DNA of 64,000 bases from Bacteroidales bacterium (GTDB taxonomy: Bacteria; Bacteroidota; Bacteroidia; Bacteroidales; UBA932): the NCBI GenBank assembly GCA_017631875.1, contig JAGBSL010000019.1, positions 25,489 through 89,488 on the forward strand. The letters run 5' to 3'. The notes beneath the pieces are model-generated. The model was not told the origin of the DNA, made no database searches, and saw nothing but the letters and a program-made list of their open reading frames with translations. Both the position numbers and the translations under genes were made by a program. Of the stretch, positions 1 through 8,229 are shown piece by piece (the stretch's first letter is position 1; every line of letters starts with the position of its first letter).

Positions 1-677
1 TGAGAAAGTTCTACTGCCGCAATCAGGGCATCGTCCTCGATGCGCACCTTATGGTGGTTTTCGTACCTCTCCTTAAGTCCGCGCATGATGGAGATCGAGG
101 CAGCAGGAGAAGGTTCGTCAACCATGACCATCTGGAATCGCCTTTCAAGCGCCTTGTCCGTCTCGAAATACTTCTGGTACTCATCCAATGTAGTAGAGCC
201 GATTGTCCTGAGCTCACCGCGCGCGAGGGCTGGTTTGAGGATGTTGGAGGCATCCATTGCTCCGGAAGTACGTCCGGCACCTACAAGGGTATGAATCTCG
301 TCTATGAACAATATAACTTCTCCCTCACTGTCGACGACTTCCTTGACCACGCCCTTAAGACGCTCCTCAAACTCACCCTGATACTTCGCTCCTGCAATCA
401 AGGCACCCAAATCCAATGAATATATAACCTTGGTGCGGAGGTTTTCAGGCACATCCCCATCTACTATCTTCTGCGCGATACCCTCGGAAATAGCTGTCTT
501 TCCTACGCCCGGCTCACCGACCAGAATAGGATTGTTCTTAGTCCTTCTGCTGAGTATCTGCAGCACCCTTCTTATTTCCTCATCCCTACCGATCACAGGA
601 TCAAGCTTACCTTGTACAGCCCTCTCGTTAAGGTTAACAGCAAATCTGCTGAGATTTTCATATTTATTCTCTGCCAT
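1..677 (-). CDS. clpB: ClpB-type AAA+ disaggregase lacking the N domain (partial)
   Basis: This is the 5' part of a Hsp100/Clp ATPase gene that runs off the left edge of the window. The visible product starts [12 protein letters not shown] and enters the first AAA domain within about 25 residues. It shows a D1 Walker A (GEPGVGKT), the pore-loop region ([12 protein letters not shown]), Walker B (VILFIDEIH) and the ERRFQ segment. These sequences fit ClpB, which resolves protein aggregates with DnaK in the cytoplasm. The usual ClpB has about 140-150 residues of substrate-binding N domain before this point. Here an in-frame stop (minus-strand TAG at 735-737) lies upstream of the ATG, so the N domain is truly absent from this gene. 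The second AAA domain and M domain lie outside the window, so ClpB rather than ClpC or another Hsp100 is likely but not proven. Confidence 0.85.
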   Translation of the reverse strand, partial: MAENKYENLSRFAVNLNERAVQGKLDPVIGRDEEIRRVLQILSRRTKNNPILVGEPGVGKTAISEGIAQKIVDGDVPENLRTKVIYSLDLGALIAGAKYQGEFEERLKGVVKEVVDSEGEVILFIDEIHTLVGAGRTSGAMDASNILKPALARGELRTIGSTTLDEYQKYFETDKALERRFQMVMVDEPSPAASISIMRGLKERYENHHKVRIEDDALIAAVELS

Positions 678-707
678 ATCTTGACTTATTAAATTACACA
701 ATGCAGT

Positions 708-739
708 TATAGCCGTCTGCTCGTGAACAGACGGCTATA
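708..739 (-). terminator. Hairpin between secG and the Clp gene
   Basis: A perfect 12-bp inverted repeat (arms 708-719 and 728-739, 8-base loop) lies about 30 bases upstream of the clp ATG. No U-tract follows on the minus strand. It may be a second terminator after secG or a structure in the clp leader. Confidence 0.45.
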
Positions 740-768
740 ATAAGTCAAAATATATTCCAAACGCCTAT

Positions 769-787
769 CACTGACAATTTGTCAGTG
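769..787 (-). terminator. Hairpin just after secG
   Basis: CACTGACA and TGTCAGTG (769-776, 780-787) form an 8-bp stem with a 3-base loop, 11 bases past the secG stop. No clear U-tract follows. It could end or stabilise the secG transcript. Confidence 0.5.
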
Positions 788-797
788 TTGGCATTTA

Positions 798-1133
798 CTA
801 CTCAGCGAGTGTATCTGCAGGACTCTCTACCTCTGGAGTTGGGAATGCAACATCCTCAGTAAGCTCGCTCTCAGCACGCTCAGAGAAGTTTACGCTCTTG
901 CTGCTTCCTGTTGTGAATGATGTAGCGATAGATACTACGAAGATGAATACAACGAGACCCCAAGTGATCTTCTCGAGGATGTCAGTAGTCTGACGTACAC
1001 CGAAAGTCTGGTTACCTGCTGCAAAGTTGCTTGCAAGTCCGCCACCCTTTCCGTTCTGGAGAAGGACAATGAGTGTGATCAGAATGCTGGCGATCAGTAC
1101 AAGCACTGTCAGAATTGTGAATAATGCGCTCAT
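798..1133 (-). CDS. secG: Preprotein translocase subunit SecG
   Basis: This 111-residue protein is the small accessory subunit of the SecYEG channel in the inner membrane. It shows the expected layout: a first membrane helix (residues about 3-24), the conserved cytoplasmic loop with QNGKGGGLAS, and a second helix (about 57-74). A Glu/Pro-rich tail, common in Bacteroidetes SecG, follows. It is the last gene of a minus-strand series with the TPR-like protein and lptE (gap 13 bases to the upstream gene), so it belongs to an envelope-biogenesis cluster. secDF lies 32 kb away in this window. The call is firm from size and motif. Confidence 0.95.
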   Translation of the reverse strand: MSALFTILTVLVLIASILITLIVLLQNGKGGGLASNFAAGNQTFGVRQTTDILEKITWGLVVFIFVVSIATSFTTGSSKSVNFSERAESELTEDVAFPTPEVESPADTLAE

Positions 1134-1146
1134 AATTATCTTTAAT

Positions 1147-1737
1147 CTAATTTATTTCGTCTATTTTTTGAATAAGGGATGCAAAGTAAGCACTTTTTTC
1201 TGGATATGCCAAAATTAGTTTTGAATATATTTTCTTTGCCTGGCTGTAATATCCCTGTTCAGCATATATCTGAGCCAATGTTTCAGTATAGAATCCTATG
1301 TCTTCCACCACCTCTGCAGCTGTCTGCTCCGGCTTCTCCCTGCGCGCCTTGGCAGCATATCTTGAGAACACGTTGTCCTCCGACGTGCGCACGTTGTCAT
1401 AATCCTCCTGAGAGAAATAATCACCTACGCCGGCATACACCTTCCTTCCCTCTTCCTTTGCCTGAACTTCCTGCTTTTCAGACAGATATGACTTGATCAG
1501 CTTCTCAACATCAGTGTCACTCCAATCACTCCTGGTGCTGGAACGCATGATATCGGAAATTTTCTCCCTTGCACTTATATACATTGCAGCATCGGCATAC
1601 TGGGCAACATCCCAGCCTTCACCCATGCCCCTCATTCTCTTGCACAACTCCTTCCTCGCGCCACCAAACCACGGATACAGATTGACAACTCCTACCAGCT
1701 CGTCAAGAGTAAGCTTCCTTATATCTATATATCCCAT
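1147..1737 (-). CDS. Hypothetical protein with C-terminal TPR-like repeat
   Basis: The 196-residue product has no signal peptide and no membrane helix. The N-terminal half is helical and unrecognised. The last 50 residues (YTETLAQIYAEQGYYSQAKK and onward) look like one TPR hairpin plus a capping helix, suggesting a protein-binding role. It sits 4 bases after lptE and 13 bases before secG, so the three genes are probably one operon under the sigma-54 activator gene. The start follows the conserved MGYIDIRKLTLDELV segment. A specific function cannot be assigned. Confidence 0.75.
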   Translation of the reverse strand: MGYIDIRKLTLDELVGVVNLYPWFGGARKELCKRMRGMGEGWDVAQYADAAMYISAREKISDIMRSSTRSDWSDTDVEKLIKSYLSEKQEVQAKEEGRKVYAGVGDYFSQEDYDNVRTSEDNVFSRYAAKARREKPEQTAAEVVEDIGFYTETLAQIYAEQGYYSQAKKIYSKLILAYPEKSAYFASLIQKIDEIN

Positions 1738-1741
1738 TACC

Positions 1742-2272
1742 TTACCAGTTTGCTACGGTTGCATTGAAAATGTCTTCACACAGCTGTTCAACGATCTCCT
1801 CGCAAAGCTGTGACTCTACCGCATCGAGAGACGTCATCGCGTCAAAGTCCGCATAAGCCGAGAACGACTTGTCAGGAAAATCATCCTCAGGATACTTCCT
1901 GTTGGTGAACGATATCTTCACATTTACGGTCAGACGGTTTTGCGCCGCCTGTTCGTTAGCAGTCACGGCAGTCGCCTTGACGTCATATCCGGTCACAGCA
2001 CCGGTAATTTCAAGATCACCCTCCATATCCACGAGCTCCAGTTTGGTCAACTTCAGGAACTTTTCCTGCAGAGCCTCTGTAATCTGATTGCTGAGGGACG
2101 GATTCACCTTAAGCGCCTGATATTCGAAGTAATTGATAGTCACAGTCTTGACATCAGGCTGAATCGATGTTCCTGTGAACGAATAGATTCCACACGAGTG
2201 CACGATCATTGCCGTAAAAGTCAATGCCACAACGACACCAATGACTGCAAATATGTTTCTTTTCATAGACAT
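1742..2272 (-). CDS. lptE: LptE-family LPS assembly lipoprotein
   Basis: A 176-residue lipoprotein with a signal peptide and lipobox ending in VHSC (Cys27). It carries the segments typical of the Bacteroidetes LptE family: GIYSFTGTSIQPDVKTV after the Cys, then NPSLSNQITEALQEKF. LptE sits with LptD in the outer membrane and helps insert lipopolysaccharide. The start at 2272 is 3 bases past the stop of the sigma-54 activator; an alternative Met two codons in (2266) is equally possible. Gene order regulator-lptE-hypothetical-secG is a familiar arrangement in this phylum. Confidence 0.82.
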   Translation of the reverse strand: MSMKRNIFAVIGVVVALTFTAMIVHSCGIYSFTGTSIQPDVKTVTINYFEYQALKVNPSLSNQITEALQEKFLKLTKLELVDMEGDLEITGAVTGYDVKATAVTANEQAAQNRLTVNVKISFTNRKYPEDDFPDKSFSAYADFDAMTSLDAVESQLCEEIVEQLCEDIFNATVANW

Positions 2273-2275
2273 CTT

Positions 2276-3511
2276 CTATTTCTTCTTTTTAATCTCTGCT
2301 ATCTTACGATAGATTGTCCTCTCCGATATGCCAAGTTCCTTCGCAGCTGCCTTTTTGCTTTTATGTTTCTTCAGCGTCTTTTCTATAAGTTCAAGACTGG
2401 CCTCCTTCATGGTCATCTGCTCCGGTTCTGCGACTTCAGGATCTTGATCCTCAGGATCCTGTTCTTCTGGATCCTCGTTATAAGCGCCCTGTGGCTTATC
2501 CCATTCCGACACATCATCAGGTGATGGCGGAAGAGCAGGCGGCAACGGCTTACGCATTTCCAATCCAGCACTCTCTATCACCATCTTCAGATAATCGACA
2601 TCCTGCCTCAACTGATACAAAGTCCTGATTATAGCCTCCCTCTCCCCTGCCTCGAACTTGTCCTGCTGCAAAACGGTTACAGGAAGCAGGTTCGGTTCCT
2701 CTTTCGGTATGTACCTTGAAAGAACATCAGCATCGATGATGCACTTATCCGATCCTGGGGCAATTTTTGACGACTCCAATGCTGACACCGCCTCAGCTAT
2801 GTTCTTGAGCTGCCTGATGTTGCCGGGCCAGCGGTATTTTCTCAGCATGATGGCTGCATCTTCCGTAAGAGACACTTTCGCCATACCGTACTTTGCGGAA
2901 AAATCAGAAGCAAATTTGCGGAAAAGCAGATTGATATCAGCCGGACGATCCCTCAGCGCCGGCATCTGGATTACCACCGAATTAAGTCTGAAATAGAGGT
3001 CCGCACGGAACTTTCCTCTTGAGACGGCATTGAGAAGGTCCACATTGGTAGCCGCAATAACCCTCACATCTGACTTGAGCACCTTTGAGGATCCCACCCT
3101 GATGAACTCACCCGACTGCAGGACTCTTAGAAGTTTTGCCTGGGTCTCCATCGGCAGTTCAGCGATCTCATCAAGAAAGAGCGTTCCACCGTCTGCCTCC
3201 TCAAAATATCCCCTGCGCATCTCTACAGCACCTGTAAACGATCCCTTTTCATGGCCGAAAAGCTCAGAATCCACGGTTCCCTCAGGAATGGCTCCACAGT
3301 TGATAGCAAAATATTTACCCCTCTTTCTGGGGCTGTTCTGATGGATGATGCGAGGTATATTCTCCTTTCCCACACCACTTTCGCCGGTCACCAGAACGGA
3401 AATATCCGTCGGCGCAACCGACACGGCAACCTCCAGCGCTCTGTTCAACGCCGGATCGTTTCCTATGATATCGTACTTATTTTTTAATATCTGTAGCTCT
3501 TGATTCGTCAT
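2276..3511 (-). CDS. Sigma-54-dependent transcriptional activator (AAA+ / Fis)
   Basis: This 411-residue enhancer-binding protein has a central AAA+ domain from about residue 15. Visible are Walker A (GESGVGKE, 43-50), a GSFTGA loop (90-95) that in the family contacts sigma-54, and Walker B (LFLDEIAE, 111-118). A Pro/Glu/Asp-rich linker (about 320-370) precedes a Fis-type helix-turn-helix at the C-terminus (KKAAAKELGISERTIYRKI). There is no receiver domain, so it is not a classical two-component regulator. The loop reads GSFTGA rather than the textbook GAFTGA. It heads the lptE/secG gene series. A TAnnTTTG box lies only 7 bases before the ATG, hinting at a nearly leaderless mRNA. Confidence 0.92.
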   Translation of the reverse strand: MTNQELQILKNKYDIIGNDPALNRALEVAVSVAPTDISVLVTGESGVGKENIPRIIHQNSPRKRGKYFAINCGAIPEGTVDSELFGHEKGSFTGAVEMRRGYFEEADGGTLFLDEIAELPMETQAKLLRVLQSGEFIRVGSSKVLKSDVRVIAATNVDLLNAVSRGKFRADLYFRLNSVVIQMPALRDRPADINLLFRKFASDFSAKYGMAKVSLTEDAAIMLRKYRWPGNIRQLKNIAEAVSALESSKIAPGSDKCIIDADVLSRYIPKEEPNLLPVTVLQQDKFEAGEREAIIRTLYQLRQDVDYLKMVIESAGLEMRKPLPPALPPSPDDVSEWDKPQGAYNEDPEEQDPEDQDPEVAEPEQMTMKEASLELIEKTLKKHKSKKAAAKELGISERTIYRKIAEIKKKK

Positions 3512-3518
3512 AACGCGA

Positions 3519-3526
3519 CAAAGTTA
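3519..3526 (-). promoter_or_regulatory. Putative -7 box for the sigma-54 activator gene
   Basis: TAACTTTG on the minus strand matches the Bacteroidetes TAnnTTTG consensus and ends 7 bases before the start codon at 3511. No clear TTTG is seen at the -33 position. Confidence 0.4.
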
Positions 3527-3548
3527 CGAAAAAATATAAAAATTTGAT

Positions 3549-3556
3549 TATCTTTG
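3549..3556 (+). promoter_or_regulatory. Putative -7 box for the TPR/OmpA-like lipoprotein gene
   Basis: TATCTTTG followed by CG fits the Bacteroidetes -7 element, giving a leader of about 65 bases before the ATG at 3629. The -33 box is weak. Confidence 0.55.
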
Positions 3557-3628
3557 CGCGGTATTGCGCTTTTATGCGAACCGTACGCCTAAAATGATAC
3601 AAACCATTATAACTTTTATCTAAACACA

Positions 3629-5263
3629 ATGAAAAGAACAATCAATTTCCTTTCTGCTATCGTTCTCGGATTTGCTGCTGTTGCATGTAGCTCCGCAGAG
3701 AAGATGGCTGAGATGGCTGAGAACGTCACTGTAAAGTGCGAGCCAGCTGTACTTGAGGTTGTTGCAGGCGAGATCGACGCAACAGTTTCAGTTACTTATC
3801 CAGAGGATTATTTCCATCCAAAGGCTATCCTCGAGGTTACTCCTGTAATCGTTTACGAAGGTGGCGAGGTAAAGATGGAGCCTTTCTTCTTCCAGGGTGA
3901 GAAGGTAGAGGACAACTACGAGGTTGTTCCATCTGCTGGTGCTACTATCACAAAGAAGGTTCACTTCGAGTATGTTCCAGGTATGGAGAACTGCTACCTT
4001 GAGCTCCGCGGTGTTGCAACAAACAAGAAGAAGTCTATCGAGATGCCTTCAAAGAAGGTTGCTGACGGCGCTAACACAACTTACATGCTCGTTTGCAAGA
4101 ACGGTAAGCTCGACCTTAAGGCTGACGGCTACCAGGAGATCATCAAGCAGACAGCTGAGGGTCAGATCCTTTATCAGATCAACAGCTCTACTGTAAGAAA
4201 CAGCCAGCTCAAGGGTCAGTCAGTAAAGGACTTCCAGGCTGCTCTCGACGAGATCCTCGCTAACGCTCGCAAGACCATCGTAAGCACTGACGTTATCGCT
4301 TACGCTTCTCCAGACGGAAAGGAGGACCAGAATGCTGAGCTTTCTTCAAACCGTTCTGCATCAGCTATGAAGGCTTACGGCAAGGTAGTAAAGGGTAAGG
4401 AAGTTACTGGCGACGTTGTAGCATCAAGCATCGCTGAGGACTGGGAAGGTTTCCAGGAGCTCGTTGCTGCTTCAGACATCGAGGACAAGGAGCTTATCAT
4501 CCGCGTACTTTCTATGTACAGCGACCCTGCAGTTCGCGAGAAGGAGATCAAGAACATGTCAGCAGTTTACTCTGCACTTGCTAAGGACATCCTCCCTGAG
4601 CTCCGTCGCGCTAGATTCATCGCTAACGTAGAGTTCCAGAACTACACTAACGAGGAGCTCCTCCAGCTTATCGCTGACAACATCGACGTACTCGACGAGA
4701 CTGCACTCCTCCGTGCTGCAACACTTGTAAAGGAGAACGATCAGAAGATCGAGATCTACAAGAAGGCTGCTGAGAAGTATGACAGCGCAGTTGCTAAGTA
4801 CAACATGGCTGTTGTTTACATCTGGATGAACGAGGTAGCTAAGGCTGAGGCTGCTATCAACGGTCTTGAGGAGGACGCTGACTGGAACAACGTAAAGGGT
4901 GTTATCGCTCTTCGCAACGGTAACCTTAAGGAGGCTGAGCAGCTCTTCGTAAAGGCTGGTACTCAGACTGCTAAGGAGAACCTCGCAGTTCTTGACATCC
5001 TCAATGGTGAGTATGAGGCTGCTGCCGCTAAGCTCGCTGGCGTAGAGGGCTACAACGCTGCTCTTGCACAGCTCCTCGTAGGCAACAACGCTCCAGCTGC
5101 CGCTCTCAAGTGCGAGTGCCCACAGGTAGCTTACCTCCGCGCAGTTGCTGCCGCACGTCAGGGTAACGCTGAGGCTGTAAAGACTAACCTTGAGGCTGCC
5201 GGCAAGTGCGAGAAGCTTGCTGAGAGAGCTGCTAAGGACGTAGAGTTCGCACAGTACAGATAA
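3629..5263 (+). CDS. Lipoprotein with OmpA-like and TPR regions
   Basis: The 544-residue product starts with a lipoprotein signal (lipobox VACS, Cys20). An N-terminal beta-rich region (about 30-170) is followed by an OmpA-C-like segment around 190-260 (ISTDV-type strand and SPDGKEDQNAELSSNRS), which in this superfamily can bind peptidoglycan. The C-terminal 200 residues are helical TPR-like repeats (YNMAVVYIWMNEVAKAEAAI). Codon use is strongly biased toward GAG, AAG, CTC, GCT and AAC, like secDF in this window, so the protein is probably abundant. It is monocistronic, with its own -7 box and a strong terminator. The role may be envelope structure; the exact function is unknown. Confidence 0.85.
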   Translation: MKRTINFLSAIVLGFAAVACSSAEKMAEMAENVTVKCEPAVLEVVAGEIDATVSVTYPEDYFHPKAILEVTPVIVYEGGEVKMEPFFFQGEKVEDNYEVVPSAGATITKKVHFEYVPGMENCYLELRGVATNKKKSIEMPSKKVADGANTTYMLVCKNGKLDLKADGYQEIIKQTAEGQILYQINSSTVRNSQLKGQSVKDFQAALDEILANARKTIVSTDVIAYASPDGKEDQNAELSSNRSASAMKAYGKVVKGKEVTGDVVASSIAEDWEGFQELVAASDIEDKELIIRVLSMYSDPAVREKEIKNMSAVYSALAKDILPELRRARFIANVEFQNYTNEELLQLIADNIDVLDETALLRAATLVKENDQKIEIYKKAAEKYDSAVAKYNMAVVYIWMNEVAKAEAAINGLEEDADWNNVKGVIALRNGNLKEAEQLFVKAGTQTAKENLAVLDILNGEYEAAAAKLAGVEGYNAALAQLLVGNNAPAAALKCECPQVAYLRAVAAARQGNAEAVKTNLEAAGKCEKLAERAAKDVEFAQYR

Positions 5264-5281
5264 TCTATAACTGATATAAGT

Positions 5282-5316
5282 AAAAGGAGACTGGTCAGAA
5301 GATCAGTCTCTTTTTT
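5282..5316 (+). terminator. Rho-independent terminator
   Basis: GAGACTG / CAGTCTC stem (5287-5293, 5304-5310) with flanking A-run pairing to TTTTTT, 18 bases after the lipoprotein stop. Confidence 0.85.
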
Positions 5317-5372
5317 GTTTATCCGCATAACAATTATTAATTTCGTAAGTATCCTATATATATAATATACTT

Positions 5373-6599
5373 ATGGAAATGATAATCACAGCAGCGGCAG
5401 CAGCCGCTATCGCAGCGCTTGGCACATGGCTGATCACACGATCTGTATATACCGGCAAGCTTCAGGCACAGGAGAAGATGCATTCGAGAGAAATGGAGAA
5501 TGCCGCAAAACTTGCACAGCAGGCCAAGGAAGGGTATGAGAAAGCTCTGGAAGAGATGAAGAAGACCATTACTTCAACAATGGAAGCTCAGACGCAGAAA
5601 CTGCTCAGGGAAAGGGAAGAAGAACTGAAGAAAGGCAACCAGAGCAGCATGGAAGATATTCTCAGACCTCTGAAGGAGAGCATCAAGTCGATGCAGGAAG
5701 CCATGAAGGATAACGAGAAATCACACGTCGAGACCACTGCAAAGCTGTCAAAACAGCTTGAGCAGGCCGTTAAAGACATGACCGAGAAGACGACCGATGT
5801 AGGAAAGAAAGCGGATACGCTTTCTGAAGCACTTACGGGACGTCCTAAGGTGCAGGGATGCTTCGGAGAGAATTTCCTGAATGACATCCTCATCAGGGAA
5901 GGGCTCAAGGAGAATGAGCATTACACCCGCGAAGAGGCGAATGCTGACAAGAGTCGTCCGGACTTCGTATTCCACTTCAAGGACGGAATGGAGGAAAAGG
6001 ACCTTATCGTGGACTCGAAGGTATCATTGACCGCATACGTGGAGTTCATGAATGCAGAAACAGAAGAGCAGCGCACCTCTGCTCTAGACAGACATGTCAA
6101 GAGTGTGCGCAAGCACATCGACGAACTTGCGGCTAAAGACTACACTAAGAAGACAAGCAAGTCATTTGCAGACTATGTACTCATGTTCATGCCTATGGAA
6201 ATGGCATACAGGACAGCCCTGGCCGCAGATCCGATGTTATGGCAAGATGCATATGACAAAAATGTGCTGATCGTCACCGAGCAGACCATCATACCGTTCC
6301 TGAAGATCATGCATCTGACATGGAACAAGTACCGCCACGACACGAGGATTCAGGACATCACAGCCGCGGCTCAGCTGATGATGGACCGTGTGGCTGAGTT
6401 CTATACCCACTACATAGAACTCGGTAAGAGGCTCAAAGATGCCGGCAAGGCCTACAATGCCGGAGTCGGCAAACTTCGCGAAAGCGGACACAGCATCACT
6501 ACATCTGCAAAACAAGTAATCGATCTGGGAGGCAAGCTCAGCAAGGGTAAAGTGCTGGTTGAACCAGAGCAGATCGCAGAACTAGAAAACATCAAGTAA
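5373..6599 (+). CDS. rmuC: DNA recombination protein RmuC
   Basis: This 408-residue protein has one N-terminal membrane helix (about 3-22), a long charged coiled coil (about 28-150), then the RmuC nuclease-like core (GRPKVQGCFGENFLNDIL, DKSRPDFVFHFKDG, DSKVSLTAYVEF). The core belongs to the PD-(D/E)xK-like group: the D-x-K residues are seen in LIVDSKVSL. RmuC limits DNA inversions at short repeats; it is thought to be membrane-tethered with the nuclease domain in the cytoplasm. ybaK starts one base after its stop, so the two are co-transcribed. Confidence 0.93.
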   Translation: MEMIITAAAAAAIAALGTWLITRSVYTGKLQAQEKMHSREMENAAKLAQQAKEGYEKALEEMKKTITSTMEAQTQKLLREREEELKKGNQSSMEDILRPLKESIKSMQEAMKDNEKSHVETTAKLSKQLEQAVKDMTEKTTDVGKKADTLSEALTGRPKVQGCFGENFLNDILIREGLKENEHYTREEANADKSRPDFVFHFKDGMEEKDLIVDSKVSLTAYVEFMNAETEEQRTSALDRHVKSVRKHIDELAAKDYTKKTSKSFADYVLMFMPMEMAYRTALAADPMLWQDAYDKNVLIVTEQTIIPFLKIMHLTWNKYRHDTRIQDITAAAQLMMDRVAEFYTHYIELGKRLKDAGKAYNAGVGKLRESGHSITTSAKQVIDLGGKLSKGKVLVEPEQIAELENIK

Positions 6600-6600
6600 C

Positions 6601-7086
6601 ATGGCGAAGAAAATAGAAAAGACCAATGCCGCACGTCTGCTGGACAGGGCCGGCATTTCATATAACCTCATTCCATACGAGTTCGACGAGAACGACCTTG
6701 CAGCGCAGCACGTGGCTGACAGTCTCGGGCAGCCGATAGAGCGCGTCTTCAAGACACTCGTGCTGCACGGAGACAAGACCGGACACATCGTGTGCGTGGT
6801 TCCTGGTAATGGCGAAGTAGACCTGAAGGCACTGGCAAAAGTATCGGGCAACAAGAAGGTCGAAATGATCGCCATGAAGGATCTGCTTGCCGTGACAGGA
6901 TACATCCGTGGCGGCTGCTCCCCTATCGGCATGAAGAAGAAGTTTCCTACGTACTTCCACTCTACGGCACTGGATTTCGAGACAATCTACGTCAGCGCCG
7001 GGGTGAGAGGACTCCAGCTGGAGATATCCCCTGCCGCTTTGGTCGACTTCGTCGGAGGGGCGGTTGCAGACGTAGCATGCTTCTAG
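6601..7086 (+). CDS. ybaK: Cys-tRNA(Pro) deacylase YbaK/EbsC
   Basis: The 161-residue protein matches the YbaK family throughout. It has ARLLDRAGISYNLIPYEFDE at the start, VFKTLVLHGDKTGHIVCVVPG, the conserved basic K near ALAKVSGNKKVEM, and GYIRGGCSPIGMKKKFPTY. YbaK hydrolyses Cys mischarged on tRNA-Pro in trans, in the cytoplasm. Length and motif set are complete. It is the second gene of a two-gene unit with rmuC and converges on the PHP gene. Confidence 0.95.
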   Translation: MAKKIEKTNAARLLDRAGISYNLIPYEFDENDLAAQHVADSLGQPIERVFKTLVLHGDKTGHIVCVVPGNGEVDLKALAKVSGNKKVEMIAMKDLLAVTGYIRGGCSPIGMKKKFPTYFHSTALDFETIYVSAGVRGLQLEISPAALVDFVGGAVADVACF

Positions 7087-7112
7087 CTGATTATCAGACA
7101 GTTAAACAAATG

Positions 7113-7136
7113 TCCTGCATGGCTGGCCATGCAGGA
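7113..7136. terminator. Bidirectional hairpin between convergent genes
   Basis: TCCTGCATGGC and GCCATGCAGGA form an 11-bp perfect stem between ybaK (+) and the PHP gene (-). There is no long U-tract in either direction, but the position suits a shared terminator. Confidence 0.6.
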
Positions 7137-7178
7137 TATCTCTATAAAACATTATCTATCAACAGTTTAGCTAAAACA

Positions 7179-8228
7179 CTAAAACGTATACTCCAGATGT
7201 TTGTTGTGGCCGTAGAGGCAGTTTTTGACTGTCAGCGGGCCTGTGAAAGCCGGCACAATAGCGGTCTTGCGGGCCGGGAAGACATAGAGGGCATCACCCT
7301 GAACCATCGTGTAGGTGATATCTGATATATTGGTCACCTCAATCCTGCCGCCCACCTGCCTGGTCTTAAGAGAGGCGGCTATAAGCTTCGTGAGATACTC
7401 CGCATCGCCGACCAGTGTTCCCTGGAAATATGCCAAGGTACGGCGTGCATCCAACGCCTCCCTGATGCCTTCTTCCGAGCGTTCGGTCGCGAAAACCAGC
7501 GTCATAGGCCTGCGCCAATCCGGTCCGCACGCATAATCCTGAGCTACTGGACCATGAATGTCCGTATTTGCCAACGGAGCTATGTTATACCGTTCATACC
7601 AGTCGAATGTCAGAGGGTACGACTCCATATAATTATATGCCTCATAAGCCGAAATTTTGCCCTCTGCTATAAGTTTCTCATGTACCTCGTACATCGTCGA
7701 CTTATTATCAGGCCAACCCGGATGGTTCCATATTATATATCCTCCCTGCTCCAAAGCGATATCTATGGCCTCAAGCGGATCATCGACTGCAAGTGCGTTG
7801 GCATCATTGATGAATATGGCATTCATATGGCCCAGAGGCTTGCTGCGGGTGATTTCAGCGCCTTTGATGAGAATGAATCCGAGGTTGTCGGCTTCCTTTT
7901 TGGCAATGTCATACGACGCATTGTGATCTGCCTGCACAATATCCTTAAACGGACGATACTCAAGATGGTCGGTCATCGCAATCGCGTCCAATCCCTCCTG
8001 CCAAGCCTCATCCACGCGCACATTCGGCCAAACAGTGCCGTCTGAGAAGCAGGTATGGATGTGGAAGTCACACTTCAGCGTCACATAACCGTCGAATCCC
8101 GGAATCAGGATTTCATTACGGTAAAACAACTGGTTTGTGTGATCATACTTATGTACGTCATCGTTGGACATCTGGGCATTTGCCAGCAGAGGCAAAGCCA
8201 GGAGAATTAAAACTGCAATCCTTTTCAT
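7179..8228 (-). CDS. Secreted PHP-domain phosphoesterase
   Basis: The 349-residue product begins with a clear signal peptide (MKRIAVLILLALPLLANAQ). The PHP metal-binding motifs follow: CDFHIHTCFSDG, MTDHLEYRP, the Glu after KGAE, NHPGW and NTDIHGP. PHP domains hydrolyse phosphoesters using a trinuclear metal site; in secreted Bacteroidetes members the substrate is usually unknown. I start it at 8228 because that gives an intact signal peptide and leaves one base to the AraC stop; an upstream ATG at 8258 would add ten residues overlapping the AraC gene. The AraC regulator just upstream probably shares its transcript. Confidence 0.88.
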   Translation of the reverse strand: MKRIAVLILLALPLLANAQMSNDDVHKYDHTNQLFYRNEILIPGFDGYVTLKCDFHIHTCFSDGTVWPNVRVDEAWQEGLDAIAMTDHLEYRPFKDIVQADHNASYDIAKKEADNLGFILIKGAEITRSKPLGHMNAIFINDANALAVDDPLEAIDIALEQGGYIIWNHPGWPDNKSTMYEVHEKLIAEGKISAYEAYNYMESYPLTFDWYERYNIAPLANTDIHGPVAQDYACGPDWRRPMTLVFATERSEEGIREALDARRTLAYFQGTLVGDAEYLTKLIAASLKTRQVGGRIEVTNISDITYTMVQGDALYVFPARKTAIVPAFTGPLTVKNCLYGHNKHLEYTF

Positions 8229-8229
8229 A

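Noticed and set aside
23..419. Small frames at the left edge (23-419)
   Set aside because: They are shadows of the Clp ATPase gene on the minus strand.
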